Shown here one piece after another: positions 1 to 10,400 of a DNA stretch of 64,000 bases (position 1 is its first letter; each line of letters starts with the position of its first letter). A program made the position numbers and the translations under genes. Source of the stretch: Helicobacter fennelliae (lineage in GTDB: Bacteria > Campylobacterota > Campylobacteria > Campylobacterales > Helicobacteraceae); NCBI RefSeq assembly GCF_900451005.1, contig NZ_UGIB01000001.1, positions 1,488,001 through 1,552,000 on the forward strand. The letters are read 5' to 3'. The notes below the pieces were generated by a model that was given only the letters and a program-made list of their open reading frames with translations, was not told where the DNA came from and did not search any database.

Positions 1-83
1 GCGTATTGCAACGCTAAGCTAAAATTTATCATTGTTTTTTTATAGTTGCAGCTTTAGATTCTGTAAGGTTCAAAGGTTATGCA

Positions 84-1292
84 ATGGATTATCATCATTT
101 CTATTCACACATCGCCAAATCAGCTCGCCCATCGCCTGTAAGAGAGATCTTAAAAATCCTTGACAAAGAAAATATGATCTCATTTGCAGGCGGAATGCCC
201 GATCCAAATGTCTTTCCGATCGAAGAATTCGCACAAGGAAGTGAAGTCCTCAAAACAAAAGGCGCGCAGATTCTGCAATACTCAATCACAGAGGGCAATC
301 CACAATTACGAGAATTTATCGCCTCATGGAGTGCGCCAAGAATGGGCGGTGCTGTAAGCAATGACCAAATTATGATTACTTCAGGATCGCAGCAAATTAT
401 TGATTTATTGTGCTGGAGTATTATTGATCCACAAGATATTGTCATCACTGAAGATCCGACATATTTAGCCGCGCTAAATGTTTTTTCTAATCATCAAGTC
501 CAAATCCAAACGGTTGATACTGATAAGCATGGAATCAAAATAGATGATCTCGAAAGCACTTTGCAAACACTCAAAAAAAATGGCAAATCACCAAAGCTTT
601 TGTATAGTATTGTGAATTTCCAAAACCCCTCAGGAATCGTTATTTCAGAAGAAAGACGACAAAAAATCGCCAAACTTGCTGATGAGTATGATTTTTTGAT
701 TTTAGAAGATGATCCTTATGGGTATTTGCGCTATGAGGGCGAACATTTGCACTCTATATATAGCTATAATAATAACCGCGTCATTTATGCTGGAAGCTTC
801 TCCAAAATCCTCTCTCCTGCTGTACGGATCGGCTGGGCTATCGGGGCAAAAGAAATTATTAGACAAATGATAATTTTCAAACAAAGTGTTGATATTTGTC
901 CAAGCGCAATCACGCAAGAGCTTGTTTTGGAATACTGCAAAAAAGGCTATCTTGAATCCCATCTCCCTAAGATTCTTGCTTTGTATAAAGCAAAAAGAGA
1001 TGTAATGCAGCAAAGCTTTGAGAGTGATTTAGCACCACTCAAAGTCAAATGGAATACCCCAAAAGGTGGATTTTTCTTTTGGCTTGATTTAGAAGATACG
1101 CACATAAATGCCGATACACTCACCCAAAAAGCACTACAAAACAACCTTGCTGTCATTCCTGCCAAGCCTTTTTGTGTCAATCAAAACAATAGCGTGCGCT
1201 TTATCCGCTGTAATTTTTCTTATCCATCGACTGAAATCATACAAGAAGGCTCTCGCAGAATCGCGCAAAGCATTCAAGAGCTTCTTTGTTAA
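84..1292 (+). CDS. PLP-dependent aminotransferase, class I/II (MocR/2-aminoadipate aminotransferase-like)
   Basis: A 402-residue fold-type I aminotransferase that would use pyridoxal phosphate in the cytoplasm to exchange amino groups between an amino acid and a 2-oxo acid. The PLP lysine is K241 in SFSKILSP. The Asp that holds the pyridine nitrogen lies in LILEDDPYGY (about 206-214), and NFQNPSG (about 178-184) is the usual Asn-Pro loop. The protein starts directly in the aminotransferase fold and has no GntR DNA-binding domain, so it is an enzyme and not a MocR regulator. An AAAGG sequence sits about nine bases before the ATG. It stands alone ahead of the MarR-efflux operon in the same direction. 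The substrate cannot be read from sequence; aromatic, branched-chain or 2-aminoadipate use are all possible. Confidence 0.88.
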   Translation: MDYHHFYSHIAKSARPSPVREILKILDKENMISFAGGMPDPNVFPIEEFAQGSEVLKTKGAQILQYSITEGNPQLREFIASWSAPRMGGAVSNDQIMITSGSQQIIDLLCWSIIDPQDIVITEDPTYLAALNVFSNHQVQIQTVDTDKHGIKIDDLESTLQTLKKNGKSPKLLYSIVNFQNPSGIVISEERRQKIAKLADEYDFLILEDDPYGYLRYEGEHLHSIYSYNNNRVIYAGSFSKILSPAVRIGWAIGAKEIIRQMIIFKQSVDICPSAITQELVLEYCKKGYLESHLPKILALYKAKRDVMQQSFESDLAPLKVKWNTPKGGFFFWLDLEDTHINADTLTQKALQNNLAVIPAKPFCVNQNNSVRFIRCNFSYPSTEIIQEGSRRIAQSIQELLC

Positions 1293-1368
1293 AGAAAAAG
1301 TGTATGATTACACTTATCTTGCAATGAGATATGCGCTTATTATATAATTTAACCAAAAAAGGATTTGC

Positions 1369-1830
1369 ATGTCATACAAAAAGATTAAAGAAATTGATGA
1401 ACAAAGTTTAAAAAACTATCGGTTTACGCGTCTTTTTGGAATGACTGCGCGCCATATAGAAAATTACATATACAAGCTTCTTCAGCCTTATGGTTTGGGA
1501 TTTGAGCAAACTGGAATGCTGTTTTTGCTCCCTTGTAGAAAAGACCTCCAACTCAATGACATCGTCAAAGAAAGCCTCAAAGACAAAACAACAATCTCAC
1601 GCGCCATCTCATCGCTTGAAAAAAAGGGCTTCATCACCAAAACCCATAGCCACAGAGATAAGCGCATTGTCTATATCAATATCACACAAGAAGGCAAAGA
1701 CAAGCTCCAAGAACTCACAGATTCTACGATTTTTTCCGAAGCAGAATCTATTTTTACAAATGCGCTCACCACAGAAGAGCAAGAAATATTCAAACAATGC
1801 CTCACAAAAATCCTCAAAGGTATGCTATGA
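1369..1830 (+). CDS. MarR-family transcriptional regulator
   Basis: A 153-residue winged-helix regulator of the MarR type. The central part (about 55-100) reads as the recognition helix and wing: LKDKTTISRAISSLEKKGFITK followed by the HRDKRIVYINIT wing with its conserved Asp-Lys-Arg. It overlaps the start of the fusion-protein gene by an ATGA, and the pump genes follow, so it most likely represses its own efflux operon until a ligand binds. It has a good AAAAAGGA ribosome site before the ATG. The leader between the aminotransferase and this gene is only about 75 bases and is the natural place for its operator. The ligand is unknown. Confidence 0.9.
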   Translation: MSYKKIKEIDEQSLKNYRFTRLFGMTARHIENYIYKLLQPYGLGFEQTGMLFLLPCRKDLQLNDIVKESLKDKTTISRAISSLEKKGFITKTHSHRDKRIVYINITQEGKDKLQELTDSTIFSEAESIFTNALTTEEQEIFKQCLTKILKGML

Positions 1831-2876
1831 TCCCACACCGATGGATAGTGTGTGTATGGATTGCGCTCTTTTGTGTATTATGGCTTCCATTGTGGCTTAC
1901 TGCAAAATCCGCAGTAGAAGTAACTGAAGTCAAATACGGCAATCTCCCGCATATAGAATCTTTCATCGGTAGTTTGTATTTCAAAGAGACAAGCTCTATT
2001 GCCTCCTCATCAGATGGTATTGTCAAAAATATTTTTTTTAATATCGGGCAGAAAGTCAAAAAAGGACAAAAACTCTTAAGCGTAGATTCTGACTTGCTCC
2101 TCCAAGACATCACAATCAAACAATCCAAAATCACCGATGCGCAATACACACTTGAGCGGCAAAAAAACGAGCTTGAACGTTACAAAAGCCTTTTACAATC
2201 CCAATCTATCTCTATCCAGCAATACGAGAATCTACAATACGAATTTAAATCGCAAGAAGCACGAATCACCGCACTCAAAGCAGAGCTTGAAATCTCAAAA
2301 ACAATGCTTAAGTACAAAACCATATACGCGCCATTTGATGGAATCATTGTCGATCAAAAAATCCACATCGGTGAATGGGTGCAAGTCGGACAAGCTATTT
2401 GTCAGATCCTTAACTCCAAAGATACAGAAGTCATCATCGATACACCAAGCGCAGTCGCTAAAAATCTCAAACCCAATCAAAAAGTTTCACTTCTTATTGA
2501 CTCCAAAACATACAATGGCATAATCACAGCCATAATCCCAAAAGCCGATATGCTCTCTCGCACATTTCCTGTGCATATCTCACTAAGCAATGATGGAAGT
2601 TTCTTAGATGGTATGGCAGCGCAGGCTTTTATCGATATTTCGTGGAATCAAAAAGGCTTTATTGTCCCGCGAGATAGCATTGTCTATCATGATGGCAAAC
2701 CGTTTGTATTTATCATGCGCGATAATAAAGCCATAAGCATAGAGGTTACGCTCATCTCGACACAAAACTCGCTTGCACTCATTCAAGGCAAGCTCAAAGA
2801 AAATGATCTCATTATCTCGCGCGGTCAAGACAATCTCAAAAATGGCGCAGAAATCGAGGTCAAAAATAAGCGATGA
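1827..2876 (+). CDS. RND efflux periplasmic adaptor (membrane fusion protein)
   Basis: A 349-residue HlyD/AcrA-type adaptor that links the inner-membrane pump to the outer-membrane channel. The start is taken at the ATG overlapping the MarR stop (ATGA), with AAAGG just upstream; an earlier in-frame start at 1797 would overlap the regulator much more. One N-terminal membrane anchor (WIVCVWIALFCVLWLPLWL) is followed by a lipoyl half-motif (about residues 60-85), a coiled-coil hairpin (about 90-155, rich in Gln, Lys and Glu) and the second lipoyl half (YAPFDGIIVDQKIHIGEWV). The beta-barrel and membrane-proximal domains fill the C-terminus. It is translationally coupled to the pump gene by a second ATGA overlap. 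Confidence 0.92.
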   Translation: MIPHRWIVCVWIALFCVLWLPLWLTAKSAVEVTEVKYGNLPHIESFIGSLYFKETSSIASSSDGIVKNIFFNIGQKVKKGQKLLSVDSDLLLQDITIKQSKITDAQYTLERQKNELERYKSLLQSQSISIQQYENLQYEFKSQEARITALKAELEISKTMLKYKTIYAPFDGIIVDQKIHIGEWVQVGQAICQILNSKDTEVIIDTPSAVAKNLKPNQKVSLLIDSKTYNGIITAIIPKADMLSRTFPVHISLSNDGSFLDGMAAQAFIDISWNQKGFIVPRDSIVYHDGKPFVFIMRDNKAISIEVTLISTQNSLALIQGKLKENDLIISRGQDNLKNGAEIEVKNKR

Positions 2877-5800
2877 ATTTTATAAGATTTTGTCTCAAAA
2901 ATCCTGTTTTTGCTAGTGTAGGCGGAATCTTTATCTTGCTTTTTGGCTGCATTAGCTGGTATAAAATCCCCTATCAGCTCCTTCCGCAAACAACGCGCCC
3001 TGTAATTAGCATTTATACAGCTTGGAGCGGTGCTTCTCCTTATGAGATAGAAAAAGAAATCACCCAAAAGCAAGAAAAATATCTCAAAAATCTCCCAAAA
3101 CTTGTCAGTATGACTTCAACCTCGCGAGATGCAATGGCAATCATTCACCTTGAATTTGAGCTTGGAACAGATCTCAAAACAGCATTTCTTAATGTCAGCT
3201 CAAAGCTTGAAGAAGTAGGAAATTATCATCAAGACATTCAAAAACCAATCATTAAAACAACGGGTGAGAGCATACCCATTGCAGTGTATTTATTTGCCAA
3301 AACAAAAGATCCAAATCAAAATATTGATACTTACAAAAACTTCATTCATGATAATATTTTGCAATATTATGAGCGCATAGAAGGCGTGGGTGAAGTGTAT
3401 ATGTCTGGTGGCACAACAAAGCAAGCCCAAATTTTTCTCAATGTCCAACAGCTTGCATTTAATAACATCACAATCTCTGAAGTCATCAAAGCTATCAATG
3501 CGCAAAATCTCAATATTTCATCAGGTAATATTGATTTTGATCAGCGAAGTTACAGAATCCAAACTATAGGCAAATACACTTCGATTGAAGATATTTTAAA
3601 TACCTTTATCAAAGTCCAAAATGGCAAAAGTGTGCGCCTAAAAGACATCGCTGATGTCAAAATGGGCTATGAGAAAAAAACAAGCTACAACATACATAAT
3701 AGCGACAATGTAATCTCAATCCAAATCCGACCAAGCGCATCAGCAAATATCCTTGATCTGACAAATAAAGTCCGCGATCTCACCCAAAAACTCAATGATA
3801 CACTTATGGCAGAGCAGAATCTAAGTATTGATTGGGGGCGCGATCAACAGGGTTTCATACTTAATGCAATCAAGCAAGTTAAGCAAAGTGTTGTGATAGG
3901 TATTATTCTCTCCATTGGAATCTTATTTGTATTTTTGCGTAATATTGTCTCGCTTTTTATTATCTCGCTTATCATTCCATTAAGCATTATCGGAACTTTT
4001 GTGGTTTTGTATATCTTTGGAAGGACACTTAATGTAATCTCACTTGCAGGTATTTCGTTTGCGATTTCAATGGTGATTGATTGTGGAATTGTCGTGCTAG
4101 AATCTATCATTAGAAATCAGCACAAAAGAACAAATCCATTTGAAGCGACTTTTATCGGCGTCAAAGAAGTCGTTGGCGCGCTATTTGCCTCAAGTATCAC
4201 AACCATAGGTATTTTTATCCCCATTATTTACCTCAAAGATGAAGCTGGGCAACTCTTTGCTGATATTGCGTTTGCTTCAAGTGGCGCGATAATTATTGCA
4301 TTTATTGTGTGTATTTTTATCATTCCTGCACTTTTACTCATCGCCCTTCCTAAGCACAAAACCCAATCAAAACTCAGCCAAAAAATAGGCGACTTTGGAG
4401 AGATGCTTGCTACGATTATCTTAAAACTTGTTTGTTTTTGTATCAAAACTCCATTCCACAAAATAGCGTGCATTGTGATTTTTCTTGGCACATGTATAGC
4501 ATTTAGTATCATGACTTTTCCAAAGCTTGATTATATGCCAAAAGGCTCTCAAAACTTCATCATCTCATATCTTTCAACCCCGCCGGGCTTATCGCTCAAT
4601 GAAAAATATTATATCGTGCATTTAATCCAGCAAGAAATCGCGCCATTTTTAGAGCAAAATGGCTATGAGCAATCCTTGCCCTCAAATCCACCTGTAATTG
4701 AGGATTTTTTCATTAGTGCGGATAATTCGATGTATTTTTATCTTGTCGCCAAAGACCCCAAAAAAGCCAAAGATCTTATCCCTTTTGCAAAGCAGATTAT
4801 CAATAAGATTCCAAATGTATCAGGCGTTGTATTGCAGCAAGAAATCTTTAGCTCCCAATCAAGCTCAAGTATTGATCTTAACATCAGTGGCTACAATCTA
4901 GAATCTATCGCGCAAGCTGCGCACAAACTCCAAACGCTCATCTCACAAAAATTCCCCGATATAAGTGTGCGAGTAATCCCAGCACTCACAGCCAATAATC
5001 GAGAAATCAACCTCTATCCTAATTCATTTGCGTTTTTGCAAAACAAGCTTGATATAGACAGCTTTGGAGATATACTCAATGTCGCGCTCAATGGTAAAAC
5101 ATTAGGCGATGTTAGGCTCAATAATGAATACATCGATTTAGTGCTTAAATCCTCTCAAGCCAAAAATCAATCGCCCGAAGATATTTTATTTACGCAAATC
5201 TACACACCAAGTGGCAAAATCGTTACACTCGGATCCTTAGTCAATGCCAAAAACAAGCTTGGTATCTCAACTATCCGACATTTTGAGCAAAAACGAAATA
5301 TCCTCCTTATCCTCAATCCAAGCAGCACCCAACCTCTTGAATCCATTATCCAAACACTCCAAGATGAGATTCTCACGCCCGCGCACGCTGAATTTCCATA
5401 TCTGACATTTAGCCTCAATGGCAATGCTGATAAACTCAGCCTCCTAAAAAGCAATCTTTCTTTAGGATTTTTGCTTGCTGTGATGATTACTTATCTGATT
5501 TTGTGTGCGCTATATGAAAGCTTTATTTATCCATTTTTTATCATCTTAAGCGTGCCATTTGCAATCACAGGCGGTTTGATTGGGCTATTTATCGTCAATC
5601 GCTATATTGATATGCAGAATCTTGATGCAATCACTATGCTAGGCTTTATTATTTTGGTCGGAAGTGTGGTAAATAATGCGATACTTATCATCTACCAAGC
5701 ACGCATTAATTATAATGAATACAAAATGCCATGGCAAACAAGCGTGCTAGATTCTACAAAAACACGGCTTGCACCAATTTATATGAGTATGCTTACAAGT

Positions 5801-6013
5801 GTTTTGGCATTATTGCCATTAGTGATTTTTAGCGGTGATGGAAGTGAGATATATCGAGGATTAGGCGCGATTTTAATCGGAGGATTAGCTTTTTCCACGC
5901 TTATTAGTGTATTTATTATTCCTGTATTGCTTTTGCTTTGGACGCCAAAACGAGCGATGACATACAAAAATGATACAATCTCATCATATAATAAAACACA
6001 ATCAACAAACTAA
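2873..6013 (+). CDS. RND-family efflux transporter, AcrB/HAE1-like
   Basis: A 1046-residue proton-driven inner-membrane pump of full family length. It has an N-terminal helix, a large periplasmic loop, a block of helices around residues 335-490 that includes FAISMVIDCGIVVLESI (the helix 4 region carrying the charged relay Asp), a second periplasmic loop and a second block around 860-1030. The second helix-4-like Asp is replaced by other residues, as expected because only the first half carries the Asp pair. It is coupled to the adaptor by ATGA and followed 36 bases later by the channel gene. The tripartite pump would export drugs, bile salts or similar amphiphiles. Substrate range is inferred only from the family. 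Confidence 0.93.
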   Translation: MNFIRFCLKNPVFASVGGIFILLFGCISWYKIPYQLLPQTTRPVISIYTAWSGASPYEIEKEITQKQEKYLKNLPKLVSMTSTSRDAMAIIHLEFELGTDLKTAFLNVSSKLEEVGNYHQDIQKPIIKTTGESIPIAVYLFAKTKDPNQNIDTYKNFIHDNILQYYERIEGVGEVYMSGGTTKQAQIFLNVQQLAFNNITISEVIKAINAQNLNISSGNIDFDQRSYRIQTIGKYTSIEDILNTFIKVQNGKSVRLKDIADVKMGYEKKTSYNIHNSDNVISIQIRPSASANILDLTNKVRDLTQKLNDTLMAEQNLSIDWGRDQQGFILNAIKQVKQSVVIGIILSIGILFVFLRNIVSLFIISLIIPLSIIGTFVVLYIFGRTLNVISLAGISFAISMVIDCGIVVLESIIRNQHKRTNPFEATFIGVKEVVGALFASSITTIGIFIPIIYLKDEAGQLFADIAFASSGAIIIAFIVCIFIIPALLLIALPKHKTQSKLSQKIGDFGEMLATIILKLVCFCIKTPFHKIACIVIFLGTCIAFSIMTFPKLDYMPKGSQNFIISYLSTPPGLSLNEKYYIVHLIQQEIAPFLEQNGYEQSLPSNPPVIEDFFISADNSMYFYLVAKDPKKAKDLIPFAKQIINKIPNVSGVVLQQEIFSSQSSSSIDLNISGYNLESIAQAAHKLQTLISQKFPDISVRVIPALTANNREINLYPNSFAFLQNKLDIDSFGDILNVALNGKTLGDVRLNNEYIDLVLKSSQAKNQSPEDILFTQIYTPSGKIVTLGSLVNAKNKLGISTIRHFEQKRNILLILNPSSTQPLESIIQTLQDEILTPAHAEFPYLTFSLNGNADKLSLLKSNLSLGFLLAVMITYLILCALYESFIYPFFIILSVPFAITGGLIGLFIVNRYIDMQNLDAITMLGFIILVGSVVNNAILIIYQARINYNEYKMPWQTSVLDSTKTRLAPIYMSMLTSVLALLPLVIFSGDGSEIYRGLGAILIGGLAFSTLISVFIIPVLLLLWTPKRAMTYKNDTISSYNKTQSTN

Positions 6014-6049
6014 ATTAATAACACATCTATAATAATAAAGGGGGCAAAA

Positions 6050-7306
6050 TTGAGACATTATGGATTTGTGTTTTTTGCACTCTCTTGTGCCTTTATACAC
6101 AGCATTGCGCCAAACCTCTATGGACTTGGAATGCAAGAATGCATTAATAAAGCCCTTGATTATTCAGCCAGAATCCAATCTCAAAGAGAATACTACTCAA
6201 GCGCGACTTACCAACGTTACGCTTCATTTTCGGCATTTATGCCAACGCTTCAAACAAGCTATATTTACAGCTACAATGCTCCAACTGCAAACATAGCATA
6301 TTCTCTCAATACTTTTAATCTCACAGGTAGAATCAATCTTTTTCGTGGATTAAGAGATTATCTCAATACCAAAGAAAGCGCGCAGAATCTCACAAGAAAA
6401 AGCCTTGATCTCAAAAATGCAATCGCTGATATTACGCTCAATACAAAACTTGCCTACATCAAAATCCTCCAATCAAAAGCCCTGCTCCAAACAGCCATAG
6501 AATCTAAAAACCTTCTTAGCGAGCAGCTCAAAAAAGCAAACTTATTTTATCAGCAAGGATTGCGCGCCAAAAATGAAGTCCTCACTATGGAGCTTCAACT
6601 CTCTAATGCCCTCATCACTTACGAAAACGCAAAGCTCAATCTCCAATACGCCACGCATCAGCTTAGCAATCTTGTCGGCGCACCGATTAATCCGGACGAA
6701 ATAGAAGAGATTAGCCACATTGATCTTATTAATTATCAAGAACACGAGCTGCTCTCTCTTGCGCTCAATAACAATCCAAGCTATCTTTTTATCAAATCAC
6801 AACTAGAATCTGCCAAAATAGCACGCAAAAGTGCAATGGGTGCATTTTTGCCACAGCTTGATATAAACGGAATCAAATATTGGTATATTGATGGAGCCGG
6901 GGCTACACGCTATACTTACGGGCTTCAAAGCCAAATTGGTATTAATGTTAGTTTAAATCTTTTTAATGGATTAAGTGATGGGCTAAATTACCAAATCAAA
7001 CATTATGATTTTTTGGCTATTCAAAATACGCTTTTGCAATACTCACGAGATATGGAAATCAATCTCCAATCCCTGCTAAAAGATTATGAGAGTGCCAAAA
7101 AACAGCTAAATATCTCTGAGGATTCTCTCAAAAAAGCCAAAGAAAACTACACAATTATCAATAACCGCTACCTCCAAAATCTCTCAACCTACACCGAGCT
7201 TATCAATGCCCAACTTTTGCTTACAAACGTGCAAACAAACATCAATCAAGCCCGATATAATATCCTAAGCATTCAAGCCAATATCCAAAGAATCACTAAT
7301 CCTTAA
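6050..7306 (+). CDS. TolC-family outer-membrane efflux channel
   Basis: A 418-residue outer-membrane channel completing the tripartite pump. The start codon is TTG, chosen because AAGGGGGC lies at the right distance and no later start leaves a signal peptide. The first 25 residues (FVFFALSCAFIHSIAPNLYG) form an export signal. Two long helical repeats, each an alpha-helical hairpin flanked by beta strands, are visible, with the family's characteristic duplication (about residues 60-210 and 250-415). It is the last gene of the MarR-adaptor-pump operon. Confidence 0.9.
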   Translation: MRHYGFVFFALSCAFIHSIAPNLYGLGMQECINKALDYSARIQSQREYYSSATYQRYASFSAFMPTLQTSYIYSYNAPTANIAYSLNTFNLTGRINLFRGLRDYLNTKESAQNLTRKSLDLKNAIADITLNTKLAYIKILQSKALLQTAIESKNLLSEQLKKANLFYQQGLRAKNEVLTMELQLSNALITYENAKLNLQYATHQLSNLVGAPINPDEIEEISHIDLINYQEHELLSLALNNNPSYLFIKSQLESAKIARKSAMGAFLPQLDINGIKYWYIDGAGATRYTYGLQSQIGINVSLNLFNGLSDGLNYQIKHYDFLAIQNTLLQYSRDMEINLQSLLKDYESAKKQLNISEDSLKKAKENYTIINNRYLQNLSTYTELINAQLLLTNVQTNINQARYNILSIQANIQRITNP

Positions 7307-7382
7307 AATTGCTAAAAGTAACATTTATACCCTTAATTCCACGCAACCCATTGCAAAATCTAACTTTTAAGCCGAATCTTTT

Positions 7383-7388
7383 TATAAT
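7383..7388 (+). promoter_or_regulatory. Probable -10 box of putP
   Basis: A TATAAT lies 31 bases upstream of the putP start, and an AAAGGAG ribosome site follows. Helicobacter promoters recognised by the main sigma factor depend mostly on this hexamer. Confidence 0.5.
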
Positions 7389-7418
7389 ACACTCGTTACA
7401 TACAAAAAGGAGCGCACG

Positions 7419-9188
7419 ATGAATGCAGAAATAGTTGCACTCAATACCCCAATTATCATTACTTTTGTCATATACGCACTTTTAATGCTAGGCATTGGTT
7501 TTTATTTTTTTAAGAAAAACGAAACAACTGAGGATTATTTTTTGGGTAATCGCTCAATGGGACCTATGGTAAGCGCACTTTCAGCCGGTGCTTCTGATAT
7601 GAGTGGCTGGCTTTTGATGGGACTGCCCGGTGCTCTTTATGTGGGCGGATTTATTGAGGGGTATATCGCCATTGGGCTAACCATTGGAGCGACATTAAAT
7701 TGGGCTTTTGTGGCAAAGCGACTCAGAATCTATACAAGCGTTATTGCAGATTCTATCACTATTCCTGATTATTTTGAAACGCGATTTTCTGATGATAAAC
7801 ATATCTTGCGCCTCATTTGTGCGTTTGTGATATTGATATTTTTTACCTTTTATATTTCAGCAGGACTTGTTGGCGGGGCGAAGCTCTTTGAGGCGACCTT
7901 TTTGCTCAAATACGATTATGCGCTTAGTATCGGGACATGTATTATTGTAGTTTATACATTTTTTGGCGGTTATCGTGCTGTGTGCTGGACAGATTTGATA
8001 CAGGGATTATTGATGATGAGCGCGCTCATTGCTGTGGCTGCTGTGATGCTTATCAAAATCGGCGGATTTAGCGAAGCAGTGCATTATATCGCACAATCTG
8101 ATAAAGCAAAATCTCATATCACAACTTATCAAGCCCAGATTCCAGACATTATCCAAGAAATCAGCACCAACAAAGCACTCACACACCAAATACTTGCTCC
8201 ACTTGTTATGGATTTGGAGCAAAGCAGAGATTCTATCATCTCTAAAAACCCGCCAATCCTTGCCAAAGATCTCGCCCAAAAACTTCAAGCTGCTATTATC
8301 TCATATCAGCAAGAAGGCAACATTCAGCCACTCAAAGAGCTTTTACTTATACTCAAAGATGCCAAAATCAAACCACACAACCGCTTAACTTTTTTTGAAG
8401 GTACTTCAATCATTAGCATAATATCCGCACTTGCATGGGGGTTTGGCTATTTTGGACAGCCACATATTTTGGTGCGCTTTATGTCTATTAGATCGGTCAA
8501 AGACATCAAAACAGCGACAATAATTGGCATATCATGGATGAGTTTGAGCCTTATTGCTGCGTGCTGCATAGGATTTTTAGGAGTGGCATATATTAATAAA
8601 TTTGAGCTCTCTTTGTATGATCCTGAAAAAATCTTTATTTCAATGAGTCAGATTCTCTTTAATCCTTGGATAGCTGGAATCTTGCTTAGTGCGATTTTGG
8701 CAGCGATTATGAGCACAGCAAGCTCACAACTTCTTGTATCAAGCTCAACAATCGCTGAGGACTTTTATCGCAAAATATTCAAAAAAGAAGCTTCAGAAAA
8801 AACCGCGATGTTTGTAAGCAGGATAAGCGTTTTGCTTGTCTCAATCATCGCATTTATAATATCCACAGACAAAAATTCTAGCGTGCTACACATTGTCGCG
8901 TATGCATGGGCTGGATTTGGAGCAAGCTTTGGGAGTGTGATTTTATTTTCACTATTTTGGGGGAGAATGACTCGAATGGGCGCAATCGCTGGAATGATAA
9001 CTGGTGCTGTCGTGGTTGTAACATATGAGAAATTTTTTGCCAAATGGTTTGACTTTCCGATTTATGAGATTGTGCCGGGATTTATATGCGCTAGCATTGC
9101 TATTGTGATTGTGAGTCTTTTGCAGCCTGTGAGAGCTGGCACAAAAGAAGCGTTTGAAAAAATGCTTAAAGAAGTGCATAAAAAATGA
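7419..9188 (+). CDS. putP: Sodium/proline symporter
   Basis: A 589-residue sodium:solute symporter of the PutP type, which imports proline with sodium. Family signatures include the [17 protein letters not shown] segment near residues 58-75, [12 protein letters not shown] (about 186-197) and [16 protein letters not shown] (about 341-356). Known PutP proteins are near 500 residues; this one is longer because about 90 extra residues (about 230-325) separate the helix ending [12 protein letters not shown] from the helix containing [13 protein letters not shown]. The insert is hydrophilic and helical. Proline is a respiratory fuel in this group, but no putA lies in the window. The gene overlaps the next one by ATGA. 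Confidence 0.93.
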   Translation: MNAEIVALNTPIIITFVIYALLMLGIGFYFFKKNETTEDYFLGNRSMGPMVSALSAGASDMSGWLLMGLPGALYVGGFIEGYIAIGLTIGATLNWAFVAKRLRIYTSVIADSITIPDYFETRFSDDKHILRLICAFVILIFFTFYISAGLVGGAKLFEATFLLKYDYALSIGTCIIVVYTFFGGYRAVCWTDLIQGLLMMSALIAVAAVMLIKIGGFSEAVHYIAQSDKAKSHITTYQAQIPDIIQEISTNKALTHQILAPLVMDLEQSRDSIISKNPPILAKDLAQKLQAAIISYQQEGNIQPLKELLLILKDAKIKPHNRLTFFEGTSIISIISALAWGFGYFGQPHILVRFMSIRSVKDIKTATIIGISWMSLSLIAACCIGFLGVAYINKFELSLYDPEKIFISMSQILFNPWIAGILLSAILAAIMSTASSQLLVSSSTIAEDFYRKIFKKEASEKTAMFVSRISVLLVSIIAFIISTDKNSSVLHIVAYAWAGFGASFGSVILFSLFWGRMTRMGAIAGMITGAVVVVTYEKFFAKWFDFPIYEIVPGFICASIAIVIVSLLQPVRAGTKEAFEKMLKEVHKK

Positions 9189-9994
9189 GCCAAAAAGAGT
9201 TTTTTGCGACCTTAGAGCCGATTCTTTTTTCAAAGGATTTCACGCACAAAGCAACTCTCCTTAATGATATATACCAATCACTTCAAAGCGGGGATTGTAT
9301 CTTTGATCATATGCACATCAATGCAAAAGATTTTTTTACATTTACACCTTCAGTTGCCCTGCACCCCACGCGCATCCATCGCCCAAAGCATGCCAAATCA
9401 GGCATCGCACTTGCTAAGATTCTGCACTCTATCGCCCATATCGAATACTGCGCGATCACATTAGCTCTTGATTCTGCTTATCGCTTCAAACACTTGCCAT
9501 TGCGCTATTACATAGATTGGATAGAAGTCGCCAAAGAAGAAATAGAGCATTTTTTGCTCTTAGAATCTTTACTGAATGAGATTGGATTTAAGTATGGGGA
9601 TTTTGCCGTGCATTTGGGGCTATACGATGCGATGAAGCGTACGCATAGTAGCCTCAAATATCGTATGGGAGTAGTCCATAGAGGGCTAGAAGCGCGCGGA
9701 TTAGATGCTAATCCATTTGTGCTCCAAAAACTCTCTCTCACTCCACACCCACTCACAAGCAAAATCAATGAAGTTTTTGGGATTATTTTGCGCGATGAGA
9801 TAACGCATGTCAGCAAGGGCGATCACTGGTGGCGTTTCGCAAAAGAAGCAAATGATGATTTTCTTGATCTTTGCAAGCAATTTCAAGACTTCAGTCTCGC
9901 TGGCAAGACGCTCAATAGTAACGCAAGACTCCAATGCGGATTTGATGCTAGCGAGATAAAGAGGATTGATAATTTTTATAATGCTAGAATCTAG
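9185..9994 (+). CDS. DUF455-family ferritin-like protein
   Basis: A 269-residue member of the DUF455 family. It shows the family's ferritin-like helices with metal-ligand-type residues: [16 protein letters not shown] (about 78-93), [13 protein letters not shown] (about 113-125) and [15 protein letters not shown] (about 208-222). The Glu and His spacing suggests a di-iron or related centre. It is translationally coupled to putP by ATGA. The function of the family is not established. The C-terminus ends just before a repeat island. Confidence 0.8.
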   Translation: MSQKEFFATLEPILFSKDFTHKATLLNDIYQSLQSGDCIFDHMHINAKDFFTFTPSVALHPTRIHRPKHAKSGIALAKILHSIAHIEYCAITLALDSAYRFKHLPLRYYIDWIEVAKEEIEHFLLLESLLNEIGFKYGDFAVHLGLYDAMKRTHSSLKYRMGVVHRGLEARGLDANPFVLQKLSLTPHPLTSKINEVFGIILRDEITHVSKGDHWWRFAKEANDDFLDLCKQFQDFSLAGKTLNSNARLQCGFDASEIKRIDNFYNARI

Positions 9995-10016
9995 AATCCA
10001 AAAGTGGATTCTTATA

Positions 10017-10051
10017 GATTGCCACACAGCTTTGCAACTGCTCGCAATGAC
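10017..10051 (+). repeat. GATTGCCAC palindromic repeat (D1a)
   Basis: Begins GATTGCCAC and ends GCTCGCAATGAC, with an inner AGCTTTGCAACTGCT stretch. The same outer arms recur in six intergenic regions of this window. Confidence 0.75.
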
Positions 10052-10061
10052 AAGCCTACTC

Positions 10062-10094
10062 CATCATTGCGAGGACGATAGGACAAAGCAATCT
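10062..10094 (+). repeat. TCATTGCGAGGA palindromic repeat (D1b)
   Basis: Begins CATCATTGCGAGGACGATAG and ends AAAGCAATCT, the inverted order of the outer words of the neighbouring copy. An almost identical copy is at 46202-46231. Confidence 0.7.
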
Positions 10095-10104
10095 AGTCAA
10101 AATA

Positions 10105-10137
10105 GATTGCCACAGCCCTAAAGAGCTCCGCAATGAC
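10105..10137 (+). repeat. GATTGCCAC palindromic repeat (D1c)
   Basis: GATTGCCAC, then the hairpin AGCCCTAAAGAGCTC, then CGCAATGAC. The core is nearly the same as at 11597-11629 and, inverted, at 39924-39956. Confidence 0.75.
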
Positions 10138-10190
10138 AAAAAAAATGATAGATTCTAGTAGATTCTATGCAGACACAAAAAGAGCGTAAA

Positions 10191-10346
10191 GAAATCTTCT
10201 ATTTTTAGGCAGATTTTGGGGTTGTGTAGAAATTTTTAGACAAGCAAAAACACAAAAATGTAACATAAGCGTTCCATAAGCGTTCATTGTAGGTTTGCAA
10301 GCTAAAAATTTCAAACTCCCTGAAATATGCTAAAAAGAGAGGTTTT
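10191..10346 (+). repeat. Family A terminal-inverted-repeat element, copy A1
   Basis: Starts AAATCTTCTATTTTTAGGCA and ends at AGAGGTTTT, so the two ends are inverted copies of each other. The interior (GGGTTGTGTAGAAATTTTTA, then CAAACTCCCTGAAATATGC) is shared with 11683-11805 and, inverted, with 39693-39870. The left flank TTCTATGCAGACACAA is also shared. Confidence 0.75.
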
Positions 10347-10400
10347 AGCTCTCATGGAAAATAGAATCTAGATTCTAGATTCTATACAAAAAGCTTCTCA

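Larger units (their letters stand above)
9995..10400. other. Gene-free repeat island 1
   Basis: About 400 bases between converging genes. It holds three copies or partial copies of the GATTGCCAC...GCAATGAC palindrome, then one AAATCTTCT...AGAGGTTTT element, all bordered by TAGATTCTA/TAGAATCTA words. No open reading frame or RNA gene was recognised. Confidence 0.85.

Noticed and set aside
1797..1826. An earlier start for the efflux adaptor
   Set aside because: It would lie inside the MarR gene and lacks a ribosome site; the ATGA overlap at 1827 is preceded by AAAGG.
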